Position numbers and translations under genes: made by a program | Part shown: positions 8,997 through 16,868 of the stretch, one piece after another | How the letters are laid out: the number at the start of each line of letters is the position of its first letter | How positions within the stretch are numbered: position 1 is the stretch's first letter | The notes under the pieces: generated by a model | What the model was told of the DNA's origin: nothing | Databases searched by the model: none | The model's input: only the letters and a program-made list of their open reading frames with translations | From: Brucellaceae bacterium | Lineage (GTDB): Bacteria; Pseudomonadota; Alphaproteobacteria; Rhizobiales; Rhizobiaceae | Direction of reading: 5' to 3' | Assembly: GCA_020637775.1 (NCBI GenBank) | Contig: JACKJV010000004.1 | Coordinates: forward strand, 186,001-250,000 | Length of the DNA: 64,000 bases

Positions 8997-9045
8997 CTGA
9001 GCAGGCGATTGTCGGACTAGCCTGAAATTGAACGCCACATCTGAG

Positions 9046-9081
9046 CGGATGCCGATTCGTAACTGGCATCCGTGCAATTTT
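9046..9081 (+). terminator. Hairpin after the 28-residue gene
   Basis: CGGATGCC at 9046-9053 pairs perfectly with GGCATCCG at 9065-9072 around an 11-base loop, and TTTT follows at 9078-9081. The T-run is short and displaced by five bases, so termination may be weak. It also lies just beyond the convergent metF stop. Confidence 0.5.
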
Positions 9082-9094
9082 CCGCGTGCCGGCC

Positions 9095-10012
9095 TCAGGC
9101 TGCCTTGGCGCCCGGCTGTTTCGGTGTATTGGCGCGAATTCCGATCAGGTGACACACGGCGAAGACAAGATCCGGTTTGTTCATCGTGTAGAAGTGGAAG
9201 TCGTCGACGCCGCGTTCCATCAGGTCAAGCACCTGCTCCGCCGCGACAGCCGCAGCCACAAGCTGGTGCGTTTGCGCGTCATGTTCCAGACCCTCGAAGC
9301 GATCGGCGAGCCATTGGGGGATACTGGCGCCGCAGCGTCCGGCAAAATTGGCCACTTGCGTGAACGCGTGGACCGGCAGGATGCCCGGCACGATGGGGAT
9401 GTAGATGCCTGCGCGGCGGGCGCGTTCCACGTAACGTTCGAAATTGTCGTTGTCGAAAAAGAACTGGGTTATGGCCTTGGTTGCGCCGTTTTCCACCTTG
9501 CGCTTGAGCATTTCGATGTCGGTTGCGAAATCGGGGCTTTCCGGGTGCTTTTCCGGATAGGCCGAAACATAGACATCGAAGTCACCCTTCGCATGCAGCC
9601 CGTGCACCAGGTCGGCTCCGTTGACATAACCGGAGGGGTGCGGCTGAAACTGGGCACCGACGCCGGCGGCGGGGTCGCCGCGCAGGGCGACAAAGCGGCG
9701 AACGCCCGATGCCACGAATTCGTCGATGACGGTATCGACCTCCTCGCGCGTGGCATCGACGCAAGTCAGATGAGCTGCAACGTCAAGGTCCGTCTCGGCG
9801 ATGATGCGCCGGACGGCATCGAGGGAGCGTTCCCGCGTCGAGCCGCCCGCACCATAGGTGACGGAAACGAAATCCGGACGGAGCGGGGCAAGGCGCTGAA
9901 CGGTCTCCCAGAGACGCTGAGCCATGCTTTCATTCTTCGGCGGAAAGAACTCGAAGGACACGCTCAGCGGCTGGTCAGCGTGGGGTGTGCGAGTGAAGCG
10001 GGGCGAGGCCAT
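9095..10012 (-). CDS. metF: Methylenetetrahydrofolate reductase
   Basis: The 305-residue protein is a full-length MetF: a flavin-binding TIM barrel that reduces 5,10-methylene-THF to 5-methyl-THF, the methyl donor for methionine synthase. Characteristic stretches are SFEFFPPKN near residue 20, SVTYGAGGS around residue 52, ALRGDP, and the QFFFDND segment. It begins two bases after the stop of the ArsR-methyltransferase regulator gene, so the two are one operon, and regulation by methionine-cycle intermediates through that protein is likely. Confidence 0.95.
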   Translation of the reverse strand: MASPRFTRTPHADQPLSVSFEFFPPKNESMAQRLWETVQRLAPLRPDFVSVTYGAGGSTRERSLDAVRRIIAETDLDVAAHLTCVDATREEVDTVIDEFVASGVRRFVALRGDPAAGVGAQFQPHPSGYVNGADLVHGLHAKGDFDVYVSAYPEKHPESPDFATDIEMLKRKVENGATKAITQFFFDNDNFERYVERARRAGIYIPIVPGILPVHAFTQVANFAGRCGASIPQWLADRFEGLEHDAQTHQLVAAAVAAEQVLDLMERGVDDFHFYTMNKPDLVFAVCHLIGIRANTPKQPGAKAA

Positions 10013-10013
10013 G

Positions 10014-11030
10014 TCAGGCGATCTCCGGTGAGGACTGGGTTTGTGAGGCGTCGGCAACCAATGTCCGGCGATCCTGGCCGATCCAGAGCTTGACGGTGAG
10101 TTGTGCGGGATTGTCGCCGGGCGCTGCGATTTCCGCGGCCGCGGCCATGTCGAGGCCGGCGCTGTCGAGCCAGTCCGCGATCTGTTGGTCGGAAAAGCCC
10201 ATGCGGATGTGGTGATGGTGCTCACGCAGGAAATCAAGGGCATGGGGTGCAAAGTCGACGATCACGATACGCCCGCCCGGGCGAAGCGCGCGGGCTGCCT
10301 CGGCAAGGGCACGTCCTGGCTCGTCGAGATAATGCAGCACCTGGTGAACGGTCACGAGGTCGTAATTCTCCCGGTCCACCGGCAGGGCCAGAATGTCGCC
10401 CTGGCGGACCTGGGCATGGGTGATGCCGGCCTTGTCGAGGTTGGCCCGCGCCACCGCCAGCATTTCCCGCGAAGCATCTATACCCGTCGCACGAAGATAG
10501 ATCGGCGCGAACAGTTCCAGCATGCGGCCGGTGCCGGTGCCTATATCGAGCAGGGTTTGAACCGGGGTTTTGCCCACGGCTGATACGAGAGCCTTCTCGA
10601 CCGCTTCATCAGGGGCGTGGAGGCGGCGAAGATCATCCCAATCCGCAGCGTTGCGGGCGAAGTATTCCGCTGCCTGTTCGCGCAACCGCGCCTTGACTGT
10701 CGCCAGCCGTTCCAGATCCCGTTCGACCTGGAGGTCGGCCATGTCGAGGCGGGCGATCAGCGTTTCCACAAGATCGGCGGCCCTTCCCGTGTCGGCCAGT
10801 CTGAACCATGCCCAGGAGCCCTCCTGATACCGTTCGACAAGGCCGGCCTCCATCAGCAGCTTGAGATGGCGCGAAACCCTGGGTTGCGACTGGTTCAGGA
10901 TCTCGGTCAGATCGGAAACCGTCAGGTTGCCGCGCGAGAGCAAGGCCAGGATCCGCAGGCGGCTGGATTCGGCGGCGGCCTTGAGTGTATCAACAAGGTT
11001 GTCCAGCGATATACGCGTCCTGGTCAGCAT
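10014..11030 (-). CDS. ArsR-family regulator fused to SAM-dependent methyltransferase (SahR-like)
   Basis: Residues 1-95 form a winged-helix ArsR domain (recognition region around SQPRVSRHLKLL), and residues 110-320 form a class I methyltransferase fold with the SAM motif LDIGTGTG at 161-168. The ArsR part shows no obvious metal-binding cysteines. Published work on Proteobacteria describes SahR, an ArsR-type regulator sensing S-adenosylhomocysteine and controlling methionine genes; from memory, alphaproteobacterial versions carry such a fused domain. Position directly upstream of metF and a near-palindromic operator 17 bases before the start fit that role. Whether the methyltransferase domain is catalytic or only a ligand sensor is not shown. 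Confidence 0.88.
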   Translation of the reverse strand: MLTRTRISLDNLVDTLKAAAESSRLRILALLSRGNLTVSDLTEILNQSQPRVSRHLKLLMEAGLVERYQEGSWAWFRLADTGRAADLVETLIARLDMADLQVERDLERLATVKARLREQAAEYFARNAADWDDLRRLHAPDEAVEKALVSAVGKTPVQTLLDIGTGTGRMLELFAPIYLRATGIDASREMLAVARANLDKAGITHAQVRQGDILALPVDRENYDLVTVHQVLHYLDEPGRALAEAARALRPGGRIVIVDFAPHALDFLREHHHHIRMGFSDQQIADWLDSAGLDMAAAAEIAAPGDNPAQLTVKLWIGQDRRTLVADASQTQSSPEIA

Positions 11031-11046
11031 GTCGAACTCCGAGAAA

Positions 11047-11068
11047 GATATAAAGATATGTTTATGTC
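11047..11068. promoter_or_regulatory. Predicted SahR-type operator
   Basis: The core ATAAAGATATGTTTAT (11050-11065) is an inverted repeat with only one mismatched pair, and over the 22 bases 18 positions are symmetric. It stands out as AT-rich in GC-rich surroundings and lies in the gap between the divergent ArsR-methyltransferase gene (start 11030) and trmO (start 11158). This is most simply an autoregulatory ArsR-family binding site. Confidence 0.7.
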
Positions 11069-11157
11069 ATTTTTGCCGACAGCACAAGCCCCATGTTCCG
11101 CATGCGGCATTTTCATTTCCGCTTGCGTCGTGCGTTCTTTCCGGAAGGAGGAGATAT

Positions 11158-11667
11158 ATGTTTGAGCAGCGGCAGGGGGAGCAGGCGCTCTCTTTCGATC
11201 CTGCGCAGGAGGCCGGCGACGGCCATGTGGTTTTCATCGGGCATGTGGAATCGCCGTGGAGGGATCGCAAGGAATGTCCTCGCAACCTCACCCGGGCGCG
11301 TGAAGCCGGAAAACCGGCGCGGCTTGTCCTTGCAGGGCCTTACAGGGCGGGGCTCTCGGGGCTTGAGGGTGTTTCGCATGTCGTCATCCTGACATGGCTT
11401 CATCATTCGCCGCGCAATCTCGTCGTTCAGCATCCGCGCCATGCGGAAGCGGCGAAGGGGGTCTTTGCGCTGCGGTCGCCCGCCCGGCCAAATCCGGTCG
11501 GTCTCCATGTCGTGCGTCTGACGAAGCTGAATGCCGATGCAGGAATCCTGGACCTGGATGCCATTGATGTGCTGGACGGCACGCCGGTCATCGACATCAA
11601 GCCATACATTCCTGCAATCGACGCGGTGCCGGATGCTGAAACGGGACGGGCGGGAGCGCCTGCCTGA
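11158..11667 (+). CDS. trmO: tRNA (t6A37) N6-methyltransferase TrmO
   Basis: The 169-residue protein has the single-sheeted beta-barrel TrmO/TsaA-like domain. The family signature RSPARPNPVGLHVVRL lies near residues 104-119, and an early IGHVESPW matches the family N-terminus. TrmO uses S-adenosylmethionine to methylate the N6-threonylcarbamoyl group of t6A37 in some tRNAs. AAGGAGGAG lies just upstream of the ATG. It is divergent from the ArsR-methyltransferase regulator across the predicted operator. The last base of its stop is the first base of the next gene. Confidence 0.85.
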   Translation: MFEQRQGEQALSFDPAQEAGDGHVVFIGHVESPWRDRKECPRNLTRAREAGKPARLVLAGPYRAGLSGLEGVSHVVILTWLHHSPRNLVVQHPRHAEAAKGVFALRSPARPNPVGLHVVRLTKLNADAGILDLDAIDVLDGTPVIDIKPYIPAIDAVPDAETGRAGAPA

Positions 11668-11999
11668 TGGCGGCGCGCACCGGCCGCCAGAGAGCTATCG
11701 CAAAAGCGCTGACGGCACTCCTGCCAATGGCGCCCTATGCGGATATAGAGGCCATTCGCGCGGCGTCTTCGGCGCGGCACATGCGCGATCTGCCGCCGGC
11801 CATTGCGGTCTGGCTTGCCACCATTGCCCATGTGCGCCATCGCTATACCGACTATGACGACTTGCGAGACAGTGGTTATGATAAGGAAAGCGCGCGCCAT
11901 TTCACAGCCGATGCGATCAATGAGCAGTTGACCCTCTGGCGTGCGACGCGCCTGCTCGATCCAGACAGTCCGGATGAGGATGAGGACATTAGGGACTGA
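11667..11999 (+). CDS. DUF2293 domain-containing protein
   Basis: This 110-residue protein has the DUF2293 pattern: a central HVRHRYTDYDDLRDSGYD stretch followed by SARHFTADAINEQLTLW. The family function is unknown. The C-terminus is strongly acidic (DSPDEDEDIRD). It overlaps the trmO stop by one base, so it is translationally coupled to a tRNA-modification gene, a context worth noting but not proof of shared function. Confidence 0.8.
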   Translation: MAARTGRQRAIAKALTALLPMAPYADIEAIRAASSARHMRDLPPAIAVWLATIAHVRHRYTDYDDLRDSGYDKESARHFTADAINEQLTLWRATRLLDPDSPDEDEDIRD

Positions 12000-12072
12000 A
12001 CAAATGGGCGCTTGAGGGCTTTTTCTGCACGTCTTTTAATCCGGACGGGAATGCGCTTAAATTTGCAGCACA

Positions 12073-13851
12073 ATGACTATTGAGGATCTTGACTGCATGC
12101 CATTTCCCGCCCTTTTGCGTACCCGCCTGGAGGCTCACCTCGCCTTCATCTATCCCCGGTGCGACGCGAGCGAACTGGCGCAACGCGTGCTGGAGGCGTT
12201 CTGGCCGGACGGGGGCGCTTCGTCTTGCCGGCCTGTGCGGCGCAAGCTGAATGCCCCGGTCTGGTCGGAAAAGGACGCTGTTCTGATCACCTATGCCAAT
12301 ACGCTCGTCGATGGTGAGAACACGCCCCTGACGCTGCTGGATGACTTCCTGACGCGTCATGTCGGCAACAAGATCAACGGGGTTCATGTCCTTCCCTTCT
12401 TTCCATGGACCTCCGACGACGGTTTCGCTGTCGTCGACTACACCAAGGTGAATGCCGAGGTGGGGGATTGGCACCACCTGAGCGGAATCGCGGGCCATCA
12501 CAAGCTCATGGCCGACCTTGTGTTGAACCATGTTTCCAGCCTGCATCCCTGGTTCGTGCAATACATGCAGGGGCAGGAGCCCGGGCGCGGCTACTTCATC
12601 GAGGTGGAGCCGGATACCGATCTGACGCAAGTTGTCAGGCCGCGGCCGCAAAGCCTTCTGCGCGAGGTGGAAACCGCAAATGGAATACGCCACGTCTGGT
12701 GCACCTTCAGTCACGATCAGGTTGACCTCGATTTCTCCAATCCGGACGTGCTGCTCGAATTCATCCGCCTGCTTCGCCTGTTCCTGGACAAGGGCATCTC
12801 CACCATCCGGCTGGACGCGGTGGCCTTCATCTGGAAGGAGATCGGAACGAGTTGCATTCACTTGCCGGAAACCCATGAGATTGTCCGTCTGATGCGTACG
12901 CTGGCCGATTACAGCCGCGAGGCGATGGTGCTCATTACCGAAACGAATGTGCCCAACCGCGAAAACCTGTCCTATTTCGGCAATCGCAACGAAGCCCACG
13001 GCATCTACAACTTCCCACTGCCGCCCTTGACCCTGCACGCGCTGCTGACCGGGGATGCCTCGGTGCTGACCCGTTGGCAGAGGCGCATGCCGCCATCGCC
13101 CGCCGGTTCCTTCTATTTCAACTTCACGGCCAGTCACGACGGTATCGGCGTGCGGGCAGCGGAAGGTTACCTTACCGACGCTCAGTTGAGTTCAATGATT
13201 GAAGCCATTCGCGGCATTGGCGGCCTTGTCTCCATGCGGGCCATGCCGGACGGGTCTGTCCGGCCCTATGAAATCAACGTCTCGCTATGGTATGCCCTGT
13301 TGGCAGGACCCGGCGGCGCGTCACTTCGGTTCGACTGTTTCATGGTGTCGCAAACCATCATGCTCGCACTGGAAGGCATTCCCGGCATCTACATCCACTC
13401 ATTGCTCGCCACGCCAAACGATCTCGCCCGCGTGGAGAAAACCGGGCACAATCGCTCCATCAACAGGCACCAGTGGGACTACCGGGATCTGGAGGCGCGT
13501 CTGGCGGACCCGAAAAGCGACAGCGCCATGGTCTTCAGCGAGATGATGCGCAGGCTGTCCATCCGGCAGCGGCAAAAGGCCTTCCACCCCAATGCCACGC
13601 ACATGACGATGGATTTCGGGCCGGGCATCTTCGCGCTCTGGCGCCAAAGCGGAGACAGGACACAATCGATCTTCGCGCTTCACAATGTCACCGCGCGCGA
13701 GCAGGTGGTTCCGCTGGATCGAATAAACCTGATCGAGAACGAGCCATGGGTCGACCTGCTCAGCGGTGAGGAGGTGGACGAACCGCGTGGCGAAGTGCTG
13801 CTTGCGCCCTATCAATGCCGTTGGATATCCAACATCCTCCCGGAACGCTGA
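12073..13851 (+). CDS. GH13 subfamily 18 sugar phosphorylase, probably glucosylglycerate phosphorylase
   Basis: The 592-residue protein is a sucrose-phosphorylase-like member of glycoside hydrolase family 13. Catalytic residues are visible: nucleophile Asp248 (TIRLDAVAF), acid/base Glu290 (LITETNVP) and Asp356 (FTASHDG). It would cleave a glucoside with phosphate to give alpha-glucose 1-phosphate. Convergence with GpgS-like and 3-phosphoglycerate-sugar phosphatase genes makes glucosylglycerate the best substrate guess; E. coli YcjM is a characterised glucosylglycerate phosphorylase of this subfamily. Sucrose or glucosylglycerol remain alternatives. ATG 12073 lacks a ribosome site; ATG 12097, with GAGGA about ten bases upstream, may be the real start. 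Confidence 0.85.
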   Translation: MTIEDLDCMPFPALLRTRLEAHLAFIYPRCDASELAQRVLEAFWPDGGASSCRPVRRKLNAPVWSEKDAVLITYANTLVDGENTPLTLLDDFLTRHVGNKINGVHVLPFFPWTSDDGFAVVDYTKVNAEVGDWHHLSGIAGHHKLMADLVLNHVSSLHPWFVQYMQGQEPGRGYFIEVEPDTDLTQVVRPRPQSLLREVETANGIRHVWCTFSHDQVDLDFSNPDVLLEFIRLLRLFLDKGISTIRLDAVAFIWKEIGTSCIHLPETHEIVRLMRTLADYSREAMVLITETNVPNRENLSYFGNRNEAHGIYNFPLPPLTLHALLTGDASVLTRWQRRMPPSPAGSFYFNFTASHDGIGVRAAEGYLTDAQLSSMIEAIRGIGGLVSMRAMPDGSVRPYEINVSLWYALLAGPGGASLRFDCFMVSQTIMLALEGIPGIYIHSLLATPNDLARVEKTGHNRSINRHQWDYRDLEARLADPKSDSAMVFSEMMRRLSIRQRQKAFHPNATHMTMDFGPGIFALWRQSGDRTQSIFALHNVTAREQVVPLDRINLIENEPWVDLLSGEEVDEPRGEVLLAPYQCRWISNILPER

Positions 13852-13869
13852 ACGGCCAGGGCGCCGGCA

Positions 13870-15087
13870 TCATCGATCGCGATTGTCGGCTTCCACGGCC
13901 GCCGCCATGTCGCGGAAGACATCCGGCCAGGCATCGTAGACGCGGCGCCAGTTCGGGATGAAGGGCGTGGCGGAGGGATTGTCGAAATAGACTTCGCCGG
14001 CATTCATGATGTTTGCGGCGAAGAGCTCCACGGCCTGCTCTTCCTTGTGCCGGTCAAGCGTCAGGCCATTGAAAACGGCATCGGCGTGATAGCTTTCGAT
14101 CATGTCGAGTGCGTTGCGGTAGTAGGCGGCCTTGACCGAGCGCAGGGATGCGCGCGAAATCACGAGACCTTCCGTCGCCAGCTTGCGCAGAATCGCCTTC
14201 ACGATATCGGTGGACATGCGCGACAGGCCCCTGGAGGCATCTTCGGGCGACAGGTCCTGGTGCTTGTGGTCGTAGATGTCGGCGATATCCACCTGGCAGA
14301 TCTGGCGCTGCGACGTATTGCGCCGCAACTCGGACAGAAAGCCGATCTCGAGACCCCAGTCGGAGGGAATGCGGATATCGGGCACGACCTCCATTCTCAT
14401 GGCGAATTCGCCGGATAGCGGATATCGGAACGAGGAAAGGTAGCGGGTATAGTTGTGCGTCCCGCAGGTCATTTCCAGGGCCTCAAGAAAGGGCGTGACC
14501 AGAAGGCGGCAAACCCGGCCGTTGAGCGTGTTGCTGGCAACGCGCGCATAATAGCCTTTCGAGAAGAGATAGGGAAAATCCGGATTGACCACCGGATAGA
14601 TGAGGCGAGCCAGCAGACCGCGATCATAGGTGACGATGTCGCAATCATGGAGCGCCAGCACCTTGCCGCGCTGAGCGGCAAGCGCGTATCCCATCATGTA
14701 CCAGACATTGCATCCCTTGCCGCGTTCTGTCGGCGCAAGACCGGCCGCATCGAGCTTGTGGTGAATGGCCGACATGCGCGGGCCGTCGTTCCAGATGACG
14801 CGATGATGCTGCGGAAGCCGGGAGAAGAAGGATTTCGCATAGTCGAATTGCGCCCGGTCGGCCCTGTCCAATCCGATATAGATTTCAGAGATATAGGGAA
14901 TATCCTTGAGAACATCGATGATATGGGGAAGAGCGTCTCCTTCCAGTTCCGAGAACAGCGACGGCAAAGTGAGCGTGACCGGCCGGATCTTGGCAAATCG
15001 CGCGACTTCTGCCTCCAGTTCTTCCAGCGGACGCCGCGTCAGGTTGTGCAGTGTCGTGATTGCGCCGGTCTGATGAAAATCGCTCAT
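13870..15087 (-). CDS. GpgS-like glycosyltransferase (glucosyl-3-phosphoglycerate synthase type)
   Basis: The 405-residue protein has a GT-A fold with the metal-binding DCD motif at 148-150 (LALHDCDIVTYD) and the family segment RGKGCNVWYMMGYAL. It resembles GT81 glucosyl-3-phosphoglycerate synthases, which transfer glucose from a nucleotide sugar to 3-phosphoglycerate. It starts nine bases after the stop of the HAD phosphatase gene, forming a two-gene operon for a two-step synthesis of glucosylglycerate, a compatible solute. A mannosyl-3-phosphoglycerate synthase role is less likely but not excluded. No strong ribosome site is seen. Confidence 0.82.
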   Translation of the reverse strand: MSDFHQTGAITTLHNLTRRPLEELEAEVARFAKIRPVTLTLPSLFSELEGDALPHIIDVLKDIPYISEIYIGLDRADRAQFDYAKSFFSRLPQHHRVIWNDGPRMSAIHHKLDAAGLAPTERGKGCNVWYMMGYALAAQRGKVLALHDCDIVTYDRGLLARLIYPVVNPDFPYLFSKGYYARVASNTLNGRVCRLLVTPFLEALEMTCGTHNYTRYLSSFRYPLSGEFAMRMEVVPDIRIPSDWGLEIGFLSELRRNTSQRQICQVDIADIYDHKHQDLSPEDASRGLSRMSTDIVKAILRKLATEGLVISRASLRSVKAAYYRNALDMIESYHADAVFNGLTLDRHKEEQAVELFAANIMNAGEVYFDNPSATPFIPNWRRVYDAWPDVFRDMAAAVEADNRDR

Positions 15088-15096
15088 GAAACTTGT

Positions 15097-15867
15097 TCAG
15101 TCCCCTGTTTCGGTAAAGGTTTCAATGATCGAGAGAACAGCCTCGTTCCAGCCTGCCGGACCGGGCAGGCTTGTCCGTCTTATGCGGCCGTCTGCTTCGC
15201 CCTCCAATGGCGGCAAGGCTTCATGCTGCGGATTGGCCACGATGACGCCGATATCAGCCGCAAGCAACATGGCGATGTCATTGGGTGCATCGCCAAGCGC
15301 GACAACCGGGCCATCGGCCTTCAGGATGTCCATGATCTCCGGCATGCGTGAAGCCTTGGTGTTGCCAATGGAAAGCGTGAGAAAACGCCCTCCGCGAACC
15401 GCCGAGATGCCCGAGGCGGCAAGCGCGGCCTTGAAGGCCTCTTCCTGGTCGGCTGTGCCGAGAAAATCACCCGGCTCGGAGAACCGCCGGTTCATCGCCC
15501 GGCGTGCGGCATCCGGCGCAAGCCCGGTTCGGGCGGACACCTCTGCCAATGTCCAATCGCCGAACCCCTGAAACAGTGCATGCAGGTCTTCGGGCAGATC
15601 GTCGAGTGCGCGGCGAATGGCTTGCCATTGCGATCTGTCTCCGGTCTCTTCACCGGGCCAGGCGATCCCGGCCCCGTTTTCCACGATGGCCGGGCCGGAG
15701 AGGCCGGCATCCTGCATGACCGGGATTATTTCCGCAGCCGTCTTCGAAGTGGCAGGGACGACCGGTATCGCGCGTCGGGCGCATTCGGCGAGGGCCGGAC
15801 GCGCTGCTTCCAGGGCGTAAGTCTCGTGGTCGAGAAGCGTACCGTCGAGATCCGTGAATACAATCAT
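15097..15867 (-). CDS. HAD-superfamily mannosyl/glucosyl-3-phosphoglycerate phosphatase
   Basis: This 256-residue protein belongs to the HAD family, mannosyl-3-phosphoglycerate phosphatase type. The DxD nucleophile motif is FTDLDGTLLD with Asp6 and Asp8, and the C-terminal metal motif is ALGDAPNDIAML. It would remove the phosphate from glucosyl-3-phosphoglycerate made by the adjacent GpgS-like enzyme. A promoter-like TTGAAG-16-TATAGT ends only seven bases before the ATG and no ribosome site is visible, suggesting a leaderless or near-leaderless transcript for this operon. Confidence 0.87.
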   Translation of the reverse strand: MIVFTDLDGTLLDHETYALEAARPALAECARRAIPVVPATSKTAAEIIPVMQDAGLSGPAIVENGAGIAWPGEETGDRSQWQAIRRALDDLPEDLHALFQGFGDWTLAEVSARTGLAPDAARRAMNRRFSEPGDFLGTADQEEAFKAALAASGISAVRGGRFLTLSIGNTKASRMPEIMDILKADGPVVALGDAPNDIAMLLAADIGVIVANPQHEALPPLEGEADGRIRRTSLPGPAGWNEAVLSIIETFTETGD

Positions 15868-15874
15868 TACAGAA

Positions 15875-15902
15875 ACTATAGACCCGGCTGCTCCAACTTC
15901 AA
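15875..15902 (-). promoter_or_regulatory. Promoter of the glucosylglycerate synthesis operon
   Basis: On the minus strand TTGAAG (15902-15897) is followed after 16 bases by TATAGT (15880-15875). The ATG at 15867 lies seven bases beyond, at the expected start of transcription. Confidence 0.5.
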
Positions 15903-15948
15903 ATTGATACAGCGCAAGAGCGTCGCAATCCCTTGGGCAGAGTTGCGT

Positions 15949-16734
15949 TCAGCGTGTGTTTGCCGCAACCCATCGCCTCCATTCGGCCTCGCTGCCGCGG
16001 AAGACGTTGATATCCGTATCGCCGCGAATGCCGGGCACCACGCCGGTGCCGGTATATTGCCAGAATGTCCAGTCCTGTTCGCCATATTTCTGCGAGGGAT
16101 GGCCGGCGACCGAGCGCAACCAGAAGGGATGGCCACGTATCTTCCAGAGCTGGTTTTCCTCGTAGAAATCGACCGTGGTGTAGATGACAGGCGTCTTGCC
16201 GTAGTGACGTTCAACCTGCCGCAGGAAAACCTCCATCTCCTTGCGCACCGCATCGGGTTTCGGCCGGAAGGTGCAGGTGGGCGACTTGTGGTTCCATTCC
16301 ATGTCGAGCACCGGCGGCAGGGCGCTGCGATCGATCGGCACATTCTTCCTGAACCAGAGGGCCTGCTCGAAGGCCGGCCGGCAGAAATAGAAAAAATGGT
16401 AAGCGCCGCGCGGTATGCCGGCCTGTCTTGCCGCCTTCCAGTTGGCATGGAAACGGTCATCGAGCCGGTCTCCGCCTTCGGTTGCCTTGATGAAGGCGAA
16501 TGAGACGCCAGCCTGTCTCGCCCTTCTCCAGTCGATCATGCCCTGGTACTTGGCAACGTCGATACCGTGAACCGGATAATGCCAAGGTGTCCGGCCCGAC
16601 CAGTCATGCGGGTCATTGTCGGCGAAGCGCGGGCTGCTGACAGACACCCGAAGGTCGAGCGCCTGATCGACGCTGCCGCTCGTGCAGGCTGTCAGCGAAA
16701 TTGCGAGCAGGGCGACGGCTGCGATTTGGCGCAT
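15949..16734 (-). CDS. GH25 lysozyme-like lipoprotein
   Basis: The 261-residue protein starts with a lipoprotein signal peptide whose lipobox LTAC ends at Cys17, so it is probably anchored in the outer or inner membrane facing the periplasm. The rest is a GH25 muramidase domain with HGIDVAKYQG (Asp59) and the DxE pair Asp144/Glu146 in PPVLDMEW, the expected catalytic residues. It should cut between MurNAc and GlcNAc in peptidoglycan. It is divergent from the serine hydrolase gene across a 134-base gap. Confidence 0.9.
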   Translation of the reverse strand: MRQIAAVALLAISLTACTSGSVDQALDLRVSVSSPRFADNDPHDWSGRTPWHYPVHGIDVAKYQGMIDWRRARQAGVSFAFIKATEGGDRLDDRFHANWKAARQAGIPRGAYHFFYFCRPAFEQALWFRKNVPIDRSALPPVLDMEWNHKSPTCTFRPKPDAVRKEMEVFLRQVERHYGKTPVIYTTVDFYEENQLWKIRGHPFWLRSVAGHPSQKYGEQDWTFWQYTGTGVVPGIRGDTDINVFRGSEAEWRRWVAANTR

Positions 16735-16868
16735 GGCTGTTCATTCGGTCCGGTTTCGACATGCCGACGGTATGCGAAGCTTTGCCTTGCGTCACCCCTT
16801 GCCGCCTTGCTTTGTTCGGCGCAGTCGGTAACGCTCCCACCTTGAAAATGGAGGCGGGAGGGTCTGTC

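Noticed and set aside
9086..10093. 335-codon plus-strand frame across metF
   Set aside because: Antisense to a textbook MetF; no ribosome site and no family resemblance.
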